Shown piece after piece: positions 16,800-27,884 of a DNA stretch of 64,000 nucleotides. The DNA is from Micromonospora sp. M71_S20 (GTDB lineage Bacteria; Actinomycetota; Actinomycetes; Mycobacteriales; Micromonosporaceae), in the NCBI RefSeq assembly GCF_003664255.1, contig NZ_RCCV01000002.1, forward strand, positions 684,501 through 748,500, written 5' to 3'. Below the pieces are notes generated by a model. It was given only the letters and a program-made list of their open reading frames with translations, ran no database searches and had not been told where the DNA came from. How positions within the stretch are numbered: position 1 is the stretch's first letter; every line of letters starts with the position of its first letter. The position numbers and the translations under genes are program-made.

Positions 16800-18742
16800 G
16801 CGGAAACTCCGATCACGACGGCCGCCAGGCCGATCAGCAGCGCCCCGGCCAGCACGCCGACCGCCGCGCGGTGCAGCGCCGCGCGGTGCAGCGCCGCCAG
16901 ACCGCCGCCGAGGCCGAGCGCGGCCCGGCCGCTGCCCTCGACCGCGCCGTCCACCACCACCTCGTCGGCGGTACGCGTCGCGCGCGCCAGCGCCTTCGTC
17001 GGGCGTACTACCAGGGCACGCTGGGCGTCGTCGAGCCGGAACGCGGCGGCGAAGACCGGCCGCAGCGGACCCAGCGCGGTCGCCGGGTCGGCGGCCGGGT
17101 CCCGCCGCCAGCGGAGCCAGGCGAGCCCCGCCCCGGCGGCCAGCAGCGCCAGCGGCAGCAGCAGTTCCGGGCCGACGTGGATCAGCAGGTGCTCCCCGGC
17201 CGGCGCGCCGGAGGCGGGCGTCAGCAGCAGCCGGCGGGCGAAGGCCTGGACGAAACCGGCGAGGCCGAGCAGGGCGGCCGGCACGGCGAGCAGCAGCAGC
17301 GGCCAGCGCATCACGGCGGGCGGGTCGTGCGGGTGGGCCAGCGGCATCCGCGCCTCGCCGAGGAAGGTGCGCAGCAGCAGGCGGGTGGCGTACCAGGCGG
17401 TGACCGCGACGCCGACCAGCCCGGCCAGCCAGACCAGCCAGCCGACCCAGACCGGGGCCGGACCGGTCCCGTGCAGGGCGGCTTCCTGGGCGACGGTCAG
17501 CACGCCGTCCTTGCTCCAGAAGCCCGACAGCGGCGGCACCCCCGCCAGGGCGCCCAGCCCGACCACCGTGCACCAGAAGGTGACCGGCATGCCCCGGCGC
17601 AGCCCGCCCATCCGGGACATCAGCGTGGTGCCCACCGCGTGGATCACCGCGCCGGCGGCGAGGAAGAGCAGCGCCTTGAAGGCGGCGTGGGTGAGCAGGT
17701 GGAACAGCGCGGCGGGCGGCGAGCCGACCGCGAGCGCGCCCGTCATGTAGCCGATCTGCGAGACCGTCGACCAGGCCAGCACGCGCTTGAGGTCGTCCTG
17801 GGCGGTGGCGGCGAACGCGCCGAGCAGCAGGGTGACCGAGGCCATGACGCCGAGCACGGCCAGCGCCACCGGGGTCGCCTCGAACAGCGGGTAGAGCCGG
17901 GTCACCGCGTACACGCCGGCGGCGACCATGGTGGCGGCGTGGATCAGCGCCGAGATCGGCGTCGGGCCGGCCATCGCGTCGGGCAGCCAGGTGTGCAGCG
18001 GGAACTGGGCGCTCTTGCCGGCCACCCCGGCCAGCAGCAGCAGGCAGGCGGCGGTCAGGGTGCCGGCGGCGTGGTCGTGGGCGAGCACGTCGGCGATCCG
18101 GAAGCTGCCGGCAGAGACGCCGAGCAGCGCGATGCCGAGCAGGAAGCCGACGTCGCCGACCCGGGTCACCAGGAACGCCTTCATCGCGGCGGCCGGCGGC
18201 TCCGGCAGCCGGCGGTCGTGGGCGATGAGCAGGTAGGAGCAGATGCCCATCACCTCCCAGCCGACCAGCAGCAGGATCAGGTCGCCGGCGACCACCACGA
18301 GCAGCATGGCGGCGGTGAAGAGGCTGATCTGCGCCGCGTACGGCGGGTAGCGGTGGTCGGTGTCGACGTCGTCGTGCGGGCCCCGCCGCAGGTAGCCGAC
18401 CGAGTAGACCTGCACGGCCAGCGCCACCGCGGCGACCGCGACGGCGACCAGCGCGGCGGCGGAGTCCAGCCGCACCCCGAGGCTCACGGTCAGCCCACCC
18501 AGGTCCACCCAGGTGGTGGACGCCTCGGCGGGCCGGTCGAGGCTGACCAGCAGGGCGACGGCGAGCGCCAGCGCACCGGCCGCCCCGGCCACGCCGAGCG
18601 CGATCGCCACCCGCCGGGCCCGGTCGCCGCCGGTCCGGGGCCCGTCGGCGTCGCGCGGGGCCGGCGGCAGCAGCAGGCCGAGCAGACCCGCCACCAGCGG
18701 TACGGCCGGCAGCAGCGCGCCGAGCAGGGTGGTCGTGCTCAC
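16796..18742 (-). CDS. nuoL: NADH-quinone oxidoreductase subunit L
   Basis: 648 residues with many membrane helices, the distal pumping subunit with a C-terminal lateral helix. Seen: 'LLVGWEVMGICSYLLI', 'AGKSAQFPLHTWLPDAMAGP' and 'WSTVSQIGYMTGALA'. The start is GTG at 18,742, overlapping the nuoK stop (GTGA), which means tight translational coupling. Confidence 0.96.
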   Translation of the reverse strand: MSTTTLLGALLPAVPLVAGLLGLLLPPAPRDADGPRTGGDRARRVAIALGVAGAAGALALAVALLVSLDRPAEASTTWVDLGGLTVSLGVRLDSAAALVAVAVAAVALAVQVYSVGYLRRGPHDDVDTDHRYPPYAAQISLFTAAMLLVVVAGDLILLLVGWEVMGICSYLLIAHDRRLPEPPAAAMKAFLVTRVGDVGFLLGIALLGVSAGSFRIADVLAHDHAAGTLTAACLLLLAGVAGKSAQFPLHTWLPDAMAGPTPISALIHAATMVAAGVYAVTRLYPLFEATPVALAVLGVMASVTLLLGAFAATAQDDLKRVLAWSTVSQIGYMTGALAVGSPPAALFHLLTHAAFKALLFLAAGAVIHAVGTTLMSRMGGLRRGMPVTFWCTVVGLGALAGVPPLSGFWSKDGVLTVAQEAALHGTGPAPVWVGWLVWLAGLVGVAVTAWYATRLLLRTFLGEARMPLAHPHDPPAVMRWPLLLLAVPAALLGLAGFVQAFARRLLLTPASGAPAGEHLLIHVGPELLLPLALLAAGAGLAWLRWRRDPAADPATALGPLRPVFAAAFRLDDAQRALVVRPTKALARATRTADEVVVDGAVEGSGRAALGLGGGLAALHRAALHRAAVGVLAGALLIGLAAVVIGVSA

Positions 18743-19062
18743 CGTTCCCCCTCCGGGCGCTCGGTCAGCGGCACCTCGTCGACGGCGACGGTGGTCCGCA
18801 GCCGGTAGAGCTGGAGCACGATCGCCAGGCCCACCCCGATCTCGGCGGCGGCCAGCACGATCACGAAAAGCGCGAAGACCTGCCCGCCGTGCGGCAGTTG
18901 CGCGCGCACGGTGGTGTCGGCGGTGACCAGGATCAGGTTGACCGCGTTGAGCATCAGCTCGACGGCCATCAGCACCAGCACCGCGTTGCGCCGGCGCAGC
19001 ACGCCGTAGACGCCGAGGCCGAACAGCAGCGCGGCGGTGACGTACGGGATGACGGGTCTCAC
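18739..19062 (-). CDS. nuoK: NADH-quinone oxidoreductase subunit K
   Basis: 107 residues, three membrane helices with the conserved membrane glutamates in 'LMAVELMLNAVNLILV' and 'AAAEIGVGLAIVL'. GTG start overlapping the nuoJ stop. An MrpC-like antiporter-related subunit at the base of the membrane arm. Confidence 0.95.
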   Translation of the reverse strand: MRPVIPYVTAALLFGLGVYGVLRRRNAVLVLMAVELMLNAVNLILVTADTTVRAQLPHGGQVFALFVIVLAAAEIGVGLAIVLQLYRLRTTVAVDEVPLTERPEGER

Positions 19063-19670
19063 CGCGACCGCCCGCCGTCGTCGTCCGGACCTCCGTCGGC
19101 GACGGCCGCGCCCGACCGTCCGGCGCCCGGCCCGCCGGTGCGGGACCGGTCGGTGTCCGGCCCACCGGTCCTCGGCCGGCCGATGTCGGGACGGGAGATC
19201 ACGATGGCGCCGACCAGGGCGGACAGCAGCAGCACCGAGAGCACCTCGAAGGGGAGCACCCAGCTACGGAAGATCTGGTCGCCCAGGCGTTCCGCGGTGC
19301 CCGCCTCGGGCAGCTCCACGGCCGTCCACCGGTACGCGTCGACCAGCAGGGCGGCCAGCCCGAGCCCGGTGCCGCCGCCGACCAGCGCCGCCGCCCAGCC
19401 GGGCCGGTCCAGGTCGTCGGAGGCGCCGATCGGGGCGCGGGTGAGCATCACCGCGAAGAGCAGCAGCACCACCACCGCGCCGACGTAGATCAGCACCTGC
19501 ACCCAGGCCACCAGCTCGGCGGTGAGCACCAAATACATCCCGGCCAGCGCGCCGAGGCAGAGCACCAGGTAGAGGCCGGCCCGGACCAGGTGCCGCGTCG
19601 CCACCACCAGCACCCCCGAACCGACCGCCAGCGCGCCGAGGGCGAGCAGCAGCACGTCCGCACCGGTCAT
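19059..19670 (-). CDS. nuoJ: NADH-quinone oxidoreductase subunit J
   Basis: 203 residues with five membrane helices, including '[20 protein letters not shown]', the segment holding the pi-bulge in this family. The C-terminal 35 residues are a polar Gly/Asp/Arg tail that varies between species. ATG overlaps the nuoI stop (ATGA). Confidence 0.94.
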   Translation of the reverse strand: MTGADVLLLALGALAVGSGVLVVATRHLVRAGLYLVLCLGALAGMYLVLTAELVAWVQVLIYVGAVVVLLLFAVMLTRAPIGASDDLDRPGWAAALVGGGTGLGLAALLVDAYRWTAVELPEAGTAERLGDQIFRSWVLPFEVLSVLLLSALVGAIVISRPDIGRPRTGGPDTDRSRTGGPGAGRSGAAVADGGPDDDGGRSR

Positions 19671-20284
19671 GCGCCGGCCTCGGACTCGGGGCGTACGGGC
19701 GGGGCGGCGGGACGGGCGGCGGGCGCGGCCGGGACCGCGGCCTTGCGCGCGGCGGCGGTCTCCTCCTTCGCCGGCTCACCGTTCGGGTCATGCGCGGGCG
19801 GCGGCGGCACGGTGCCCATCCACTGCCCGAGGTGGTCCTTGTCGTGCAGCAGGTCCTTGATGTCGTACTCGGAGTATTCGAACTCCGGCGACCAGTAGAG
19901 GGCGTCGAAGGGGCAGACCTCCACGCAGATGCCGCAGTACATGCAGAGCGAGAAGTCGATGTCGAACTTGTCGAGCACGTTGCGCTGGCGGGGGCGGGCG
20001 GCGCCGGGCACCGCCACCTCCTCCTTGTGCGAGTCGATGTAGATGCACCAGTCCGGACACTCCCGGGCGCAGAGCATGCAGACCGTGCAGTTCTCCTCCA
20101 GCAGCGCGATCACCCCGCGCGAGCGGGGCGGCAGCTCGGGGGCGACGTCCGGGTACTGCTGGGTGGTCGAGCGGCGCGTCATCGTCTTCAACGTGACCGC
20201 GAGCCCCTTCACCAGGCCCGCGCCCGGCAGGCCACGGTCTCCGCCGGCGCCGCCCGGCTCGCTGCGCTCGCTGCGGTCGGTCAT
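19667..20284 (-). CDS. nuoI: NADH-quinone oxidoreductase subunit I (two 4Fe-4S clusters)
   Basis: 205 residues. Two ferredoxin motifs, '[15 protein letters not shown]' and '[12 protein letters not shown]', hold clusters N6a and N6b that pass electrons toward N2 in NuoB. The N-terminal helix '[16 protein letters not shown]' contacts the membrane arm, and an Ala/Pro tail ends the protein. Start at 20,284: GCAGGA about nine bases upstream. It heads the I-N run, separated from nuoH by three unrelated genes. Confidence 0.95.
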   Translation of the reverse strand: MTDRSERSEPGGAGGDRGLPGAGLVKGLAVTLKTMTRRSTTQQYPDVAPELPPRSRGVIALLEENCTVCMLCARECPDWCIYIDSHKEEVAVPGAARPRQRNVLDKFDIDFSLCMYCGICVEVCPFDALYWSPEFEYSEYDIKDLLHDKDHLGQWMGTVPPPPAHDPNGEPAKEETAAARKAAVPAAPAARPAAPPVRPESEAGA

Positions 20285-20386
20285 GCCGACCATCCTGCCC
20301 TGTGGCCGCGGCGCGCGCGACCACCACCCAGGGTCTGCCGGCGGTACGGTGAGGCGGGGAGAACGACGCACCGGAAAGGGCTCGCC

Positions 20387-20959
20387 ATGACCGCCGCGCT
20401 GCAGGGCGACTATCCGCCGCCGGGCGAGTGGACGGCCGACGACCTCGACCGCCTGCCCGACGACGGCCGCCGCCACGAACTCCTGGACGGAAACCTCATC
20501 ATGTCGCCCTCCCCCACGCGACTCCACCAGTCGATCGCACTGATGCTCGGTGCGGCTCTTCAGGAGACCTGCCCGCCCGACCTCGACGTCACGCAGGGTG
20601 TCGAGGTGCGGCTCTCCCGCACCCGGGCCTTCATCCCCGACGTGCTGGTCACGGAGCTGGACGCGGCCTCGCGCAACCCCTCGCACTACCGGCCCCACGA
20701 GGTGATGCTGGTGGTCGAGATCGTCTCCGAGGGATCGCGGAGCATCGACCGGGTGCTCAAGCCCGCGCTCTACGCCGAGGCGGACATCCCCTACTTCTGG
20801 CGGATCGAGACCGAGTCGGGGATCGTCGTGCACGCCCACAAGCTCGACCCGGCCAAGCGGGTCTACGTCGAGCAGGCCCGGATGACCGACGGCATCCTCG
20901 TCCCGGAGCCGTGGGAGATCGACATCCCGCTCGCCAGGATCACGCCCCGGTCGCGCTGA
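20387..20959 (+). CDS. Uma2-family (DUF820) putative endonuclease
   Basis: 190 residues. The PD-(D/E)xK-like core is seen as '[19 protein letters not shown]', '[11 protein letters not shown]' and '[21 protein letters not shown]'. This fold is very common in Streptomyces, Micromonospora and cyanobacteria, often in large paralogous sets of unknown role. The ATG follows GGAAAGGG. It is inserted in opposite orientation inside the nuo block, and its 3' end overlaps the next gene tail to tail by 20 bases. Confidence 0.85.
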   Translation: MTAALQGDYPPPGEWTADDLDRLPDDGRRHELLDGNLIMSPSPTRLHQSIALMLGAALQETCPPDLDVTQGVEVRLSRTRAFIPDVLVTELDAASRNPSHYRPHEVMLVVEIVSEGSRSIDRVLKPALYAEADIPYFWRIETESGIVVHAHKLDPAKRVYVEQARMTDGILVPEPWEIDIPLARITPRSR

Positions 20960-21374
20960 TCCCGCCCGCCGCGGGCGGGAGCATCTCGACGCCGAGCTGC
21001 TGGAGGAGCTGGAACAGCTCGTTGCAGCTCCACACGTCGATGATCCGGCCCGCGTCGTCGAAGCGCAGGAAGCTCGCCCCCGAGTAGCTGACCACCTGCC
21101 CGGTCGGCGGCACCGGGCCGAACGGCCCGGCCTGGGTGCCGGCCGCCCGCCAGTGCACCGCCACCCGGTCCCCGGCGGCCACCACGTCCACGATCTTGTA
21201 GCGCAGGTCGGGGAAGGCCGCGCGGCGTTCCCGGTGCCACGCCAGCGTCGCCTCCGGGCCGGCCCCGCCGAGCCCCGGGCACTCCGGCCCGACCAGCTCG
21301 TACGCGGACTCCTCCCGCCGGGCGTTCCACACGTCGGCGATGAAGCGCCGCGCCGCCGCCTCCACATCGATCAT
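20940..21374 (-). CDS. SnoaL-like / NTF2-fold protein
   Basis: 144 residues with the pattern of SnoaL-like polyketide cyclase / ester-cyclase relatives: '[13 protein letters not shown]', '[20 protein letters not shown]', '[19 protein letters not shown]', and a C-terminal '[14 protein letters not shown]'. The fold holds a hydrophobic pocket, and members include cyclases, isomerases and inert binding proteins. There is no biosynthetic neighbourhood, so the substrate is unknown. Confidence 0.8.
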   Translation of the reverse strand: MIDVEAAARRFIADVWNARREESAYELVGPECPGLGGAGPEATLAWHRERRAAFPDLRYKIVDVVAAGDRVAVHWRAAGTQAGPFGPVPPTGQVVSYSGASFLRFDDAGRIIDVWSCNELFQLLQQLGVEMLPPAAGGISATGA

Positions 21375-21494
21375 CGCGGCAGCCTATCCGCCGGCCGGGG
21401 CCGAGCTTGGGCGGCGGAGTCGGCACTCGGCGCGCCGGAGGGCGGCGCAGCCGCCATGATGGGACGAGGGACGGGCGACGACGGAGGGGCGGGC

Positions 21495-22616
<1,122 letters not shown>

Positions 22617-22625
22617 CCGCGCGCC

Positions 22626-23588
22626 CTACAGCGCGACGCGGACGGCGGCGGTGAGGACCAGCTGGCCCAGGGAGACGGGGACCAGGACCAGCCAGCAGAG
22701 GCGCTGGAGCTGGTCCTCGCGCAGGCGGGGGTAGGACACCCGGAGCCAGATGATCAGGAACGAGACGGCGAAGACCTTCAACAGGGTCCACAGCCAGCCG
22801 AGCTGCGCGTCGGCGAACGGGCCCTGCCAGCCGCCGAGGAAGAGCACGGTGGTGAGCGCGGCGATCACCACGATGCCGACGTACTCGGCGAGCAGGAAGA
22901 ACGCGAAGCGCAGGCCCGTGTACTCCGTCATGTAGCCGAAGACCAGCTCCGAGTCGGCGACCGGCATGTCGAACGGCGGGCGGCGGATCTCGGCGAGCCC
23001 GGCGAGGAAGAAGACGACCATGGCGGGGGCCTGCCAGAGCAGCCACCACGGCTGCCACGCCTCGACGATGCCGGAGAGGCTGAGCGTGCCGGCCGCCATC
23101 GCCACCGACGCGGCGGCCAGCACCAGCGGCAGCTCGTAGCCGAGCAGCTGGGCCGCCCCGCGCAGGCCGCCGAGGAGGCTGTACTTGTTGGCCGACGCCC
23201 ACGCCGACATCAGCACCGCCACGACGCCCACGCCCACGACGGCCAGCACGAAGAACAGGCCGATGTCCAGCGGCTGCCCGACCAGGTCGTTCGGGCCGAG
23301 CGGGATCACCAGCAGGACCAGCAGGTAGGGCACGAGGGCGACCGCCGGAGCGAGCCGGAAGACCGCCCGGTCCGCCTCCCGGGGCGTGACGTCCTCCTTC
23401 TGCACGAACTTCACACCGTCGGCGACCAGCTGGGCCCAGCCGTGGAAGCCGCCCGCGTACATCGGGCCGAGCCGGCCCTGCATGTGCGCCATCACCTTGT
23501 GCTCGGCCTGCCCGACCAGCAGCGGCAGGGTGAGGAAGGCGACGAGCACGCCCCCCACCCGGATGACCAGCTCCAACCACAGTGGCAT
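22626..23588 (-). CDS. nuoH: NADH-quinone oxidoreductase subunit H
   Basis: 320 residues, eight membrane helices. It forms the quinone-entry chamber with NuoB and NuoD. Conserved loops are seen: 'RLGPMYAGGFHGWAQLVADG', 'KFVQKEDVTP', 'ELPLVLAAASVAMAAGTLSL' and 'AEIRRPPFDMPVADSELVFG'. The ATG overlaps the nuoC stop (TGATG). Confidence 0.95.
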   Translation of the reverse strand: MPLWLELVIRVGGVLVAFLTLPLLVGQAEHKVMAHMQGRLGPMYAGGFHGWAQLVADGVKFVQKEDVTPREADRAVFRLAPAVALVPYLLVLLVIPLGPNDLVGQPLDIGLFFVLAVVGVGVVAVLMSAWASANKYSLLGGLRGAAQLLGYELPLVLAAASVAMAAGTLSLSGIVEAWQPWWLLWQAPAMVVFFLAGLAEIRRPPFDMPVADSELVFGYMTEYTGLRFAFFLLAEYVGIVVIAALTTVLFLGGWQGPFADAQLGWLWTLLKVFAVSFLIIWLRVSYPRLREDQLQRLCWLVLVPVSLGQLVLTAAVRVAL

Positions 23589-24463
23589 CAGGGCGTACCT
23601 CCGTCGTCGCCGGAACCCTCCGACGCGGCCGGCCCCTCCGGCGCGGGCCGGTCCGCCGGCGGGTCGGAGCGGACCGGCCGGTCGCCGGGCGCGCCGGGCG
23701 GCGGGCTGGCGTCGGCGGGTCCGGTAGCCGCCGGGTCGGCCGGTGCCGGGCCGTCGGCGGTGGCGGCGGGCCGGGCGGTACGGGGTGGGCGGGCCCCCGG
23801 GGCCGGCCGGGCGGGCCGCTCCCGGGCCGGGCGGGCCGGCGTGCCGCCGCGCGGCCCCTCCCCGACCCCGCCCGCGCCGGCAGGTGTCGGCGTCGTCCCC
23901 CACTCCCCCGGCGCGGGTACGCCCGGCGGGCGGATCGGCCGGCGCCCGCCGCCGGCCTCGGACTCGCCCGGTTCCTTCGCGCCCGGCCAGGGCTTCGCCA
24001 CCCGGGAGGCGAGCACGAACTCCTTGCGCAGCGGGTGCCCCTCGAACTCGGGCGGCAGCAGCAACGGCGCCAGCCCGGCGTGGCCGGGAAAGTCGATGCC
24101 GAACATCTCGTGCGTCTCCCGCTCGTGCCATGCGGCACCCGGGTAGACGTCGACCACCGTGGCGACCACCGGGGCCTCCCGGGGCACCCGGGTGCGCAGC
24201 AGGAGCCCGTGCCGGCGGGTGGTGGACCAGAGGTGCGCCACCACGTCGAAGCCGCCGGCGAGCTCGTCGACGGCGGAAAGCCAGTCGAAGTAGTCGCAGG
24301 CCAGCTCCGCGTCGTCGCGGGCCGCGCGGAGCGCGTCCGGCCAGTTCACCGGCGGCACGTCGACGGTGGCGCGGGCGTGCGCCTGGCCGCCGGAGACCGA
24401 CGGGGTCACCTCGGCGGGCGCGAGCAGCGCCGCCATCCGCTGCCCGACCTCTTCCGGAGTCAT
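23588..24463 (-). CDS. nuoC: NADH-quinone oxidoreductase subunit C (30-kDa type) with long disordered tail
   Basis: 291 residues. The core, about residues 1-185, shows the 30-kDa-subunit signature 'WHERETHEMFGIDFPGHAGL' and 'LLLPPEFEGHPLRKEFVLAS'. After that, about 105 residues are Pro/Ala/Arg/Gly low complexity, absent from typical NuoC. Usually NuoC is followed by NuoD, but here nuoH follows directly and nuoD is missing. Start at 24,463, the only ATG that fits the domain. Confidence 0.93.
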   Translation of the reverse strand: MTPEEVGQRMAALLAPAEVTPSVSGGQAHARATVDVPPVNWPDALRAARDDAELACDYFDWLSAVDELAGGFDVVAHLWSTTRRHGLLLRTRVPREAPVVATVVDVYPGAAWHERETHEMFGIDFPGHAGLAPLLLPPEFEGHPLRKEFVLASRVAKPWPGAKEPGESEAGGGRRPIRPPGVPAPGEWGTTPTPAGAGGVGEGPRGGTPARPARERPARPAPGARPPRTARPAATADGPAPADPAATGPADASPPPGAPGDRPVRSDPPADRPAPEGPAASEGSGDDGGTP

Positions 24464-24546
24464 GCCGCTGATCCTAGGTGCTGCCCCGCGCCCCCCACCC
24501 AACCGAACGCCCCACCGGCTCCCGCCACCCCACCTCGCCACCCGGT

Positions 24547-24616
24547 CGATCATGCAGCCGTGTGCCCGGTCCGACCCGGTACGCAACCTCCGTCCCCCAC
24601 CACAACTGCATGATCG
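24547..24616. repeat. Intergenic palindromic repeat (GATCATGCAG type), copy 1
   Basis: CGATCATGCAG (24,547-24,557) and its exact complement CTGCATGATCG (24,606-24,616) flank 48 bases. The right arm lies within a 26-base block (24,591-24,616) found again at 31,309-31,334 with a single base difference. It sits between the divergent nuoC and alcohol-dehydrogenase genes. Confidence 0.7.
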
Positions 24617-24687
24617 CGAGGGCGGGGAGGCCGGGCGGTTCTGGGGCTTTGGCGGCGGGGGGACGGGCGGCGGGGAAGGATGAGGTC

Positions 24688-25734
24688 GTGCGCGCTGTGA
24701 CTGTCAACCCGGGTGTCGCCGACTCCCTGCGGCTGGTCGACGATCATCCGGAGCCGCCGCCCGAGGAGGGCGCGATCCTGGTCGAGGCACTGGCGGTGGG
24801 GATCTGCGGCACCGACCACGAGATCATCGCCGGCGAGTACGGCGAGGCGCCGCCCGGCGCGGACCGGCTGGTGCTGGGGCACGAGTCGCTGGGCCGGGTG
24901 CTGGAGGACCCGTCGGGCACGCTGCAACCCGGCGACCTGGTGGCGGGCGTCGTCCGGCACCCCGACCCGGTGCCCTGCCCGAACTGCGCGGTCGGCGAGT
25001 GGGACATGTGCCGCAACGGTCGGTTCACCGAGCACGGCATCAAGGCCCTGCCCGGCTTCGCCCGGGACCGCTGGCGGCTGCAACCCCGGTTCGCCGTGGG
25101 ACTGGACCGGGCCCTCGCCCCGGTCGGCATGCTGCTGGAGCCGACCAGCGTGGTGGCGAAGGCGTGGGAGCACATCGAGCGCATCGGTGCCCGCGCCGAG
25201 TGGCAGCCGCAGACCGTACTGGTCACCGGGGCCGGGCCGATCGGCCTGCTGGCCGCGCTGCTGGCCACGCAGCGCGGGCTCGCCGTGCACGTGCTGGACC
25301 GCAACACCACCGGGCCGAAGCCGGACCTGGTCCGGGCGCTCGGGGCGACCTACCACACCGTGTCCGTCTGCGAGCTGGACTTCGAGCCGGACGTGGTGCT
25401 GGAGTGCACCGGGGCGCCGGTCGTCGTCCTCGACGTGATGTACAAGATCGCGCCGACCGGCATCGTCTGCCTGACCGGCGTCTCCAGCGGCGGGCGGACC
25501 ATCGACCTCGACGCCGGGGCGCTCAACCGCGCGCTCGTGCTGGAGAACAATGTGGTGTTCGGCTCGGTGAACGCCAACCGCCGGCACTGGGACCTCGCCG
25601 CAGCGGCGCTGGCCCGCGCCGACCGGTCGTGGCTCGACTCGCTGATCACCCGCCGGGTGCCGGTGGAGGCGTACGCCGAGGCGTACACCTCCGAGCCGGA
25701 CGACATCAAGGTGGTGCTGGAGTTCGGCTCCTGA
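24688..25734 (+). CDS. Zinc-type alcohol/glucose dehydrogenase (MDR family)
   Basis: 348 residues. Catalytic zinc ligands appear in 'GICGTDHEI' and 'LVLGHESLGRV', a structural-zinc-like 'PCPNCAVGEWDMC', and a Rossmann motif 'VTGAGPIGLLAA'. The overall pattern matches the archaeal/actinobacterial glucose 1-dehydrogenase branch; the substrate cannot be settled by eye. GTG start behind GGAAGGATGAGG. It is inserted between nuoC and nuoB on the opposite strand, seven bases from the convergent DUF2252 gene. Confidence 0.85.
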   Translation: MRAVTVNPGVADSLRLVDDHPEPPPEEGAILVEALAVGICGTDHEIIAGEYGEAPPGADRLVLGHESLGRVLEDPSGTLQPGDLVAGVVRHPDPVPCPNCAVGEWDMCRNGRFTEHGIKALPGFARDRWRLQPRFAVGLDRALAPVGMLLEPTSVVAKAWEHIERIGARAEWQPQTVLVTGAGPIGLLAALLATQRGLAVHVLDRNTTGPKPDLVRALGATYHTVSVCELDFEPDVVLECTGAPVVVLDVMYKIAPTGIVCLTGVSSGGRTIDLDAGALNRALVLENNVVFGSVNANRRHWDLAAAALARADRSWLDSLITRRVPVEAYAEAYTSEPDDIKVVLEFGS

Positions 25735-25741
25735 CTTCCGC

Positions 25742-27058
25742 TCAGAGGCCGGGCAGCCGGCCGTTGCGGAACAGGTCGACGAAGAGCTGGTGGTCCTGCC
25801 GGGCGCGGACGCCGTACGCGTGGGCGAAGTCGACCAGGTGCGCCACGAAGCCCACCTCGTCGGCGTCCACCGCCGCGACGATCGCCTCCTCGGTGGAGTA
25901 GTCGACCAGGTCGTGGCTGGACTCGTCGTCGGCCACCGAGTGCATCCGGGCGACGGCCCGGCCCAGGTCGGCCAGCACGCCGGCCAGCTCCTCCGGCTCG
26001 TTCACGTCGGCCCAGTCGAGGTCGGCCGCGTACGGGGAGACCTCGGCGACGAGCTGGCCGGCACCGTCCAGCTCGGTGAAGCCCAGCCACGGGTCGGCGT
26101 GCGCCTGGAGGGCGCGCTGCGACTCGGCGGTGCGGTGCCCCTGGTGCTGGAAGTAGCCCGCGACCGTCTCGTCGGCGATGTGCCGGGCCACCGCCGGCAC
26201 CTGGGCCTGCTTCATGTAGATGACGACGTCGTTCTCCAGCGCCTGGGTGTGCCCCTCCAGCAGCAGGTTGTACGACGGCAGCCCGGCCGAGCCGATGCCC
26301 ACGCCCTTGCGCAGCACCACGTCCTTGATGTGCGTGGCGACGGGACGGAACTGGGCGGAGGAGGCGGGCAGCGTGCCGAGGTAGTCCTCGAACGCGGCGC
26401 AGACCCGCTCCCGGGTCTCGGCGTCGATCTCGTAGACGCCGTCGCCCAGCGAGAACCGGCGTTCGTAGTTGTCGATGGTGGTCTGCGTGGCGAGCAGGTC
26501 GACCCGGGTGTTGAGCCGCGCCTGCTGGAGCACCCGGCGGAGCACCCCGTCGGCGTTGTCCAGGGTGATCGAGCCGATCGCGTCGTCGCCGCCGGCCGCG
26601 ATGGCGCGCAGCTCGGTCAGGTACGACCCCGCGAAGCCGGCGACGAGGTCGCTGATCGCCCGGTCCGAGAGCGCCTTGGCGTAGCCGAGCAGCGCCACGC
26701 TGGCCGCCAGCCGCTTCAGGTCCCAGCTGAACGGCCCCACGTACGCCTCGTCGAAGTCGTTGACGTTGAACACGAGCTGCCCGGACGCGTTCATGTACGT
26801 GCCGAAGTTCTCCGCGTGCAGGTCGCCGTGGATCCACACCCGGCTGGTCCGGTCGTCGAGGAACCGGTCGTCGGCGAAGTCGCCGACCTGGTCGGCGTAG
26901 AAGAGCGAGGCGCTGCCCCGGTAGAAGGCGAACGGCGACGCGGCCATCTTGCGGAACTTGCGCCGGAAGGCGGCCGGGTCGAGAGCCATCGACGCGCCGA
27001 ACTCCTCGGTGAGCACGTCGACGATGTGGGCGGAACGCTGGTCGGCGGAGTGGTTCAT
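25742..27058 (-). CDS. DUF2252 protein (kinase-like fold)
   Basis: 438 residues. The family signature is seen: 'FYRGSASLFYADQ', 'RVWIHGDLHAENFGTYMNAS', 'FNVNDFDEAYVGPFSWDLKR' and 'GIGSAGLPSYNLLLEG'. HGDLHxxN plus NDFDE is reminiscent of aminoglycoside-phosphotransferase-like kinases, so a phosphotransferase fold is likely, but the biochemical role is unknown. The ATG at 27,058 gives full length. It separates nuoC from nuoB. Confidence 0.9.
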   Translation of the reverse strand: MNHSADQRSAHIVDVLTEEFGASMALDPAAFRRKFRKMAASPFAFYRGSASLFYADQVGDFADDRFLDDRTSRVWIHGDLHAENFGTYMNASGQLVFNVNDFDEAYVGPFSWDLKRLAASVALLGYAKALSDRAISDLVAGFAGSYLTELRAIAAGGDDAIGSITLDNADGVLRRVLQQARLNTRVDLLATQTTIDNYERRFSLGDGVYEIDAETRERVCAAFEDYLGTLPASSAQFRPVATHIKDVVLRKGVGIGSAGLPSYNLLLEGHTQALENDVVIYMKQAQVPAVARHIADETVAGYFQHQGHRTAESQRALQAHADPWLGFTELDGAGQLVAEVSPYAADLDWADVNEPEELAGVLADLGRAVARMHSVADDESSHDLVDYSTEEAIVAAVDADEVGFVAHLVDFAHAYGVRARQDHQLFVDLFRNGRLPGL

Positions 27059-27117
27059 GGTGCGCAGGCTAGCCCCCGCCGGCCAACCGGGACCCTCGTC
27101 CGACCGGACGGTACGGC

Positions 27118-27735
27118 TCAGGTGGTGGGCGGGCGGACCGGCGGGGCGGTCAGCGACTCCGCCGAGCGCGGCGGCACGCCGGTGGAGCCGGCGTCGGCCG
27201 GCGGGGCGTCGACCGGCGGGGCGAGCGCGTCCGGCCGGGGCACGCCGCCGATCCCGGACTGCTCGGCGGCGATCTTCTCCTGGAGGCGCAGGATGCCGTG
27301 CAGCAGCGCCTCGGGGCGGGGCGGGCAGCCGGGCACGTAGACGTCGACCGGGATGAGCTGGTCGACGCCCTTGGTCACCGAGTACGAATCCCAGTAGGGG
27401 CCGCCGCAGTTGGAGCACGCGCCGAACGAGATGACGTACTTCGGCTCGGGCATCTGGTCGTAGAGCCGCTTGATCGCGGGGGCCATCTTGTCGGTGACCG
27501 TCCCGGAGACGACCATGAGGTCTGCCTGCCGGGGCCCGTGCGCGAACGGGATCACGCCGAGGCGCATGAAGTCGTGCCGGCCCATGCTGGTGGCGATGAA
27601 CTCGATCGCGCAGCAGGCCAGGCCGAAGTTGAAGACCCAGAGCGAGTAGCGGCGGCCCCAGTTCAGCACGAACCGGATCGGCTCACCGAGCACTCCCGGC
27701 ACCTGCACGACCGCCCCCTTCCCGAGCACCGCCAC
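27118..27735 (-). CDS. nuoB: NADH-quinone oxidoreductase subunit B (cluster N2)
   Basis: 205 residues. Ligands of the N2 4Fe-4S cluster are present: 'GLACCAIEF', '[14 protein letters not shown]' and '[15 protein letters not shown]'. N2 gives electrons to quinone at the interface with NuoH and NuoD. The C-terminal 45 residues are Pro/Ala-rich. The GTG start at 27,735 lacks a strong ribosome-binding site, and a second GTG six bases in is equally possible. It stands apart from the rest of the cluster, divergent from the ECF sigma gene. Confidence 0.95.
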   Translation of the reverse strand: MAVLGKGAVVQVPGVLGEPIRFVLNWGRRYSLWVFNFGLACCAIEFIATSMGRHDFMRLGVIPFAHGPRQADLMVVSGTVTDKMAPAIKRLYDQMPEPKYVISFGACSNCGGPYWDSYSVTKGVDQLIPVDVYVPGCPPRPEALLHGILRLQEKIAAEQSGIGGVPRPDALAPPVDAPPADAGSTGVPPRSAESLTAPPVRPPTT

Positions 27736-27884
27736 CAGTCAACCACAGCCCGCGGCGGCCCCGGTCGACCCGTCGACGGCCCGTCCCGCCGTCGGATCCA
27801 CGACCACGCCAGCCGCAACCGGCCGCAGCCCGGTGGAGTGTTACCGCCGCCAGACACCCACGGTGGCTCGAACGGGGAGGGACA

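Noticed and set aside
15600-17573. Long N-terminal extension of the nuoM frame
   Set aside because: It overlaps nuoL antisense-like in another frame. The ATG at 16,799 matches the family start and overlaps the nuoL stop.
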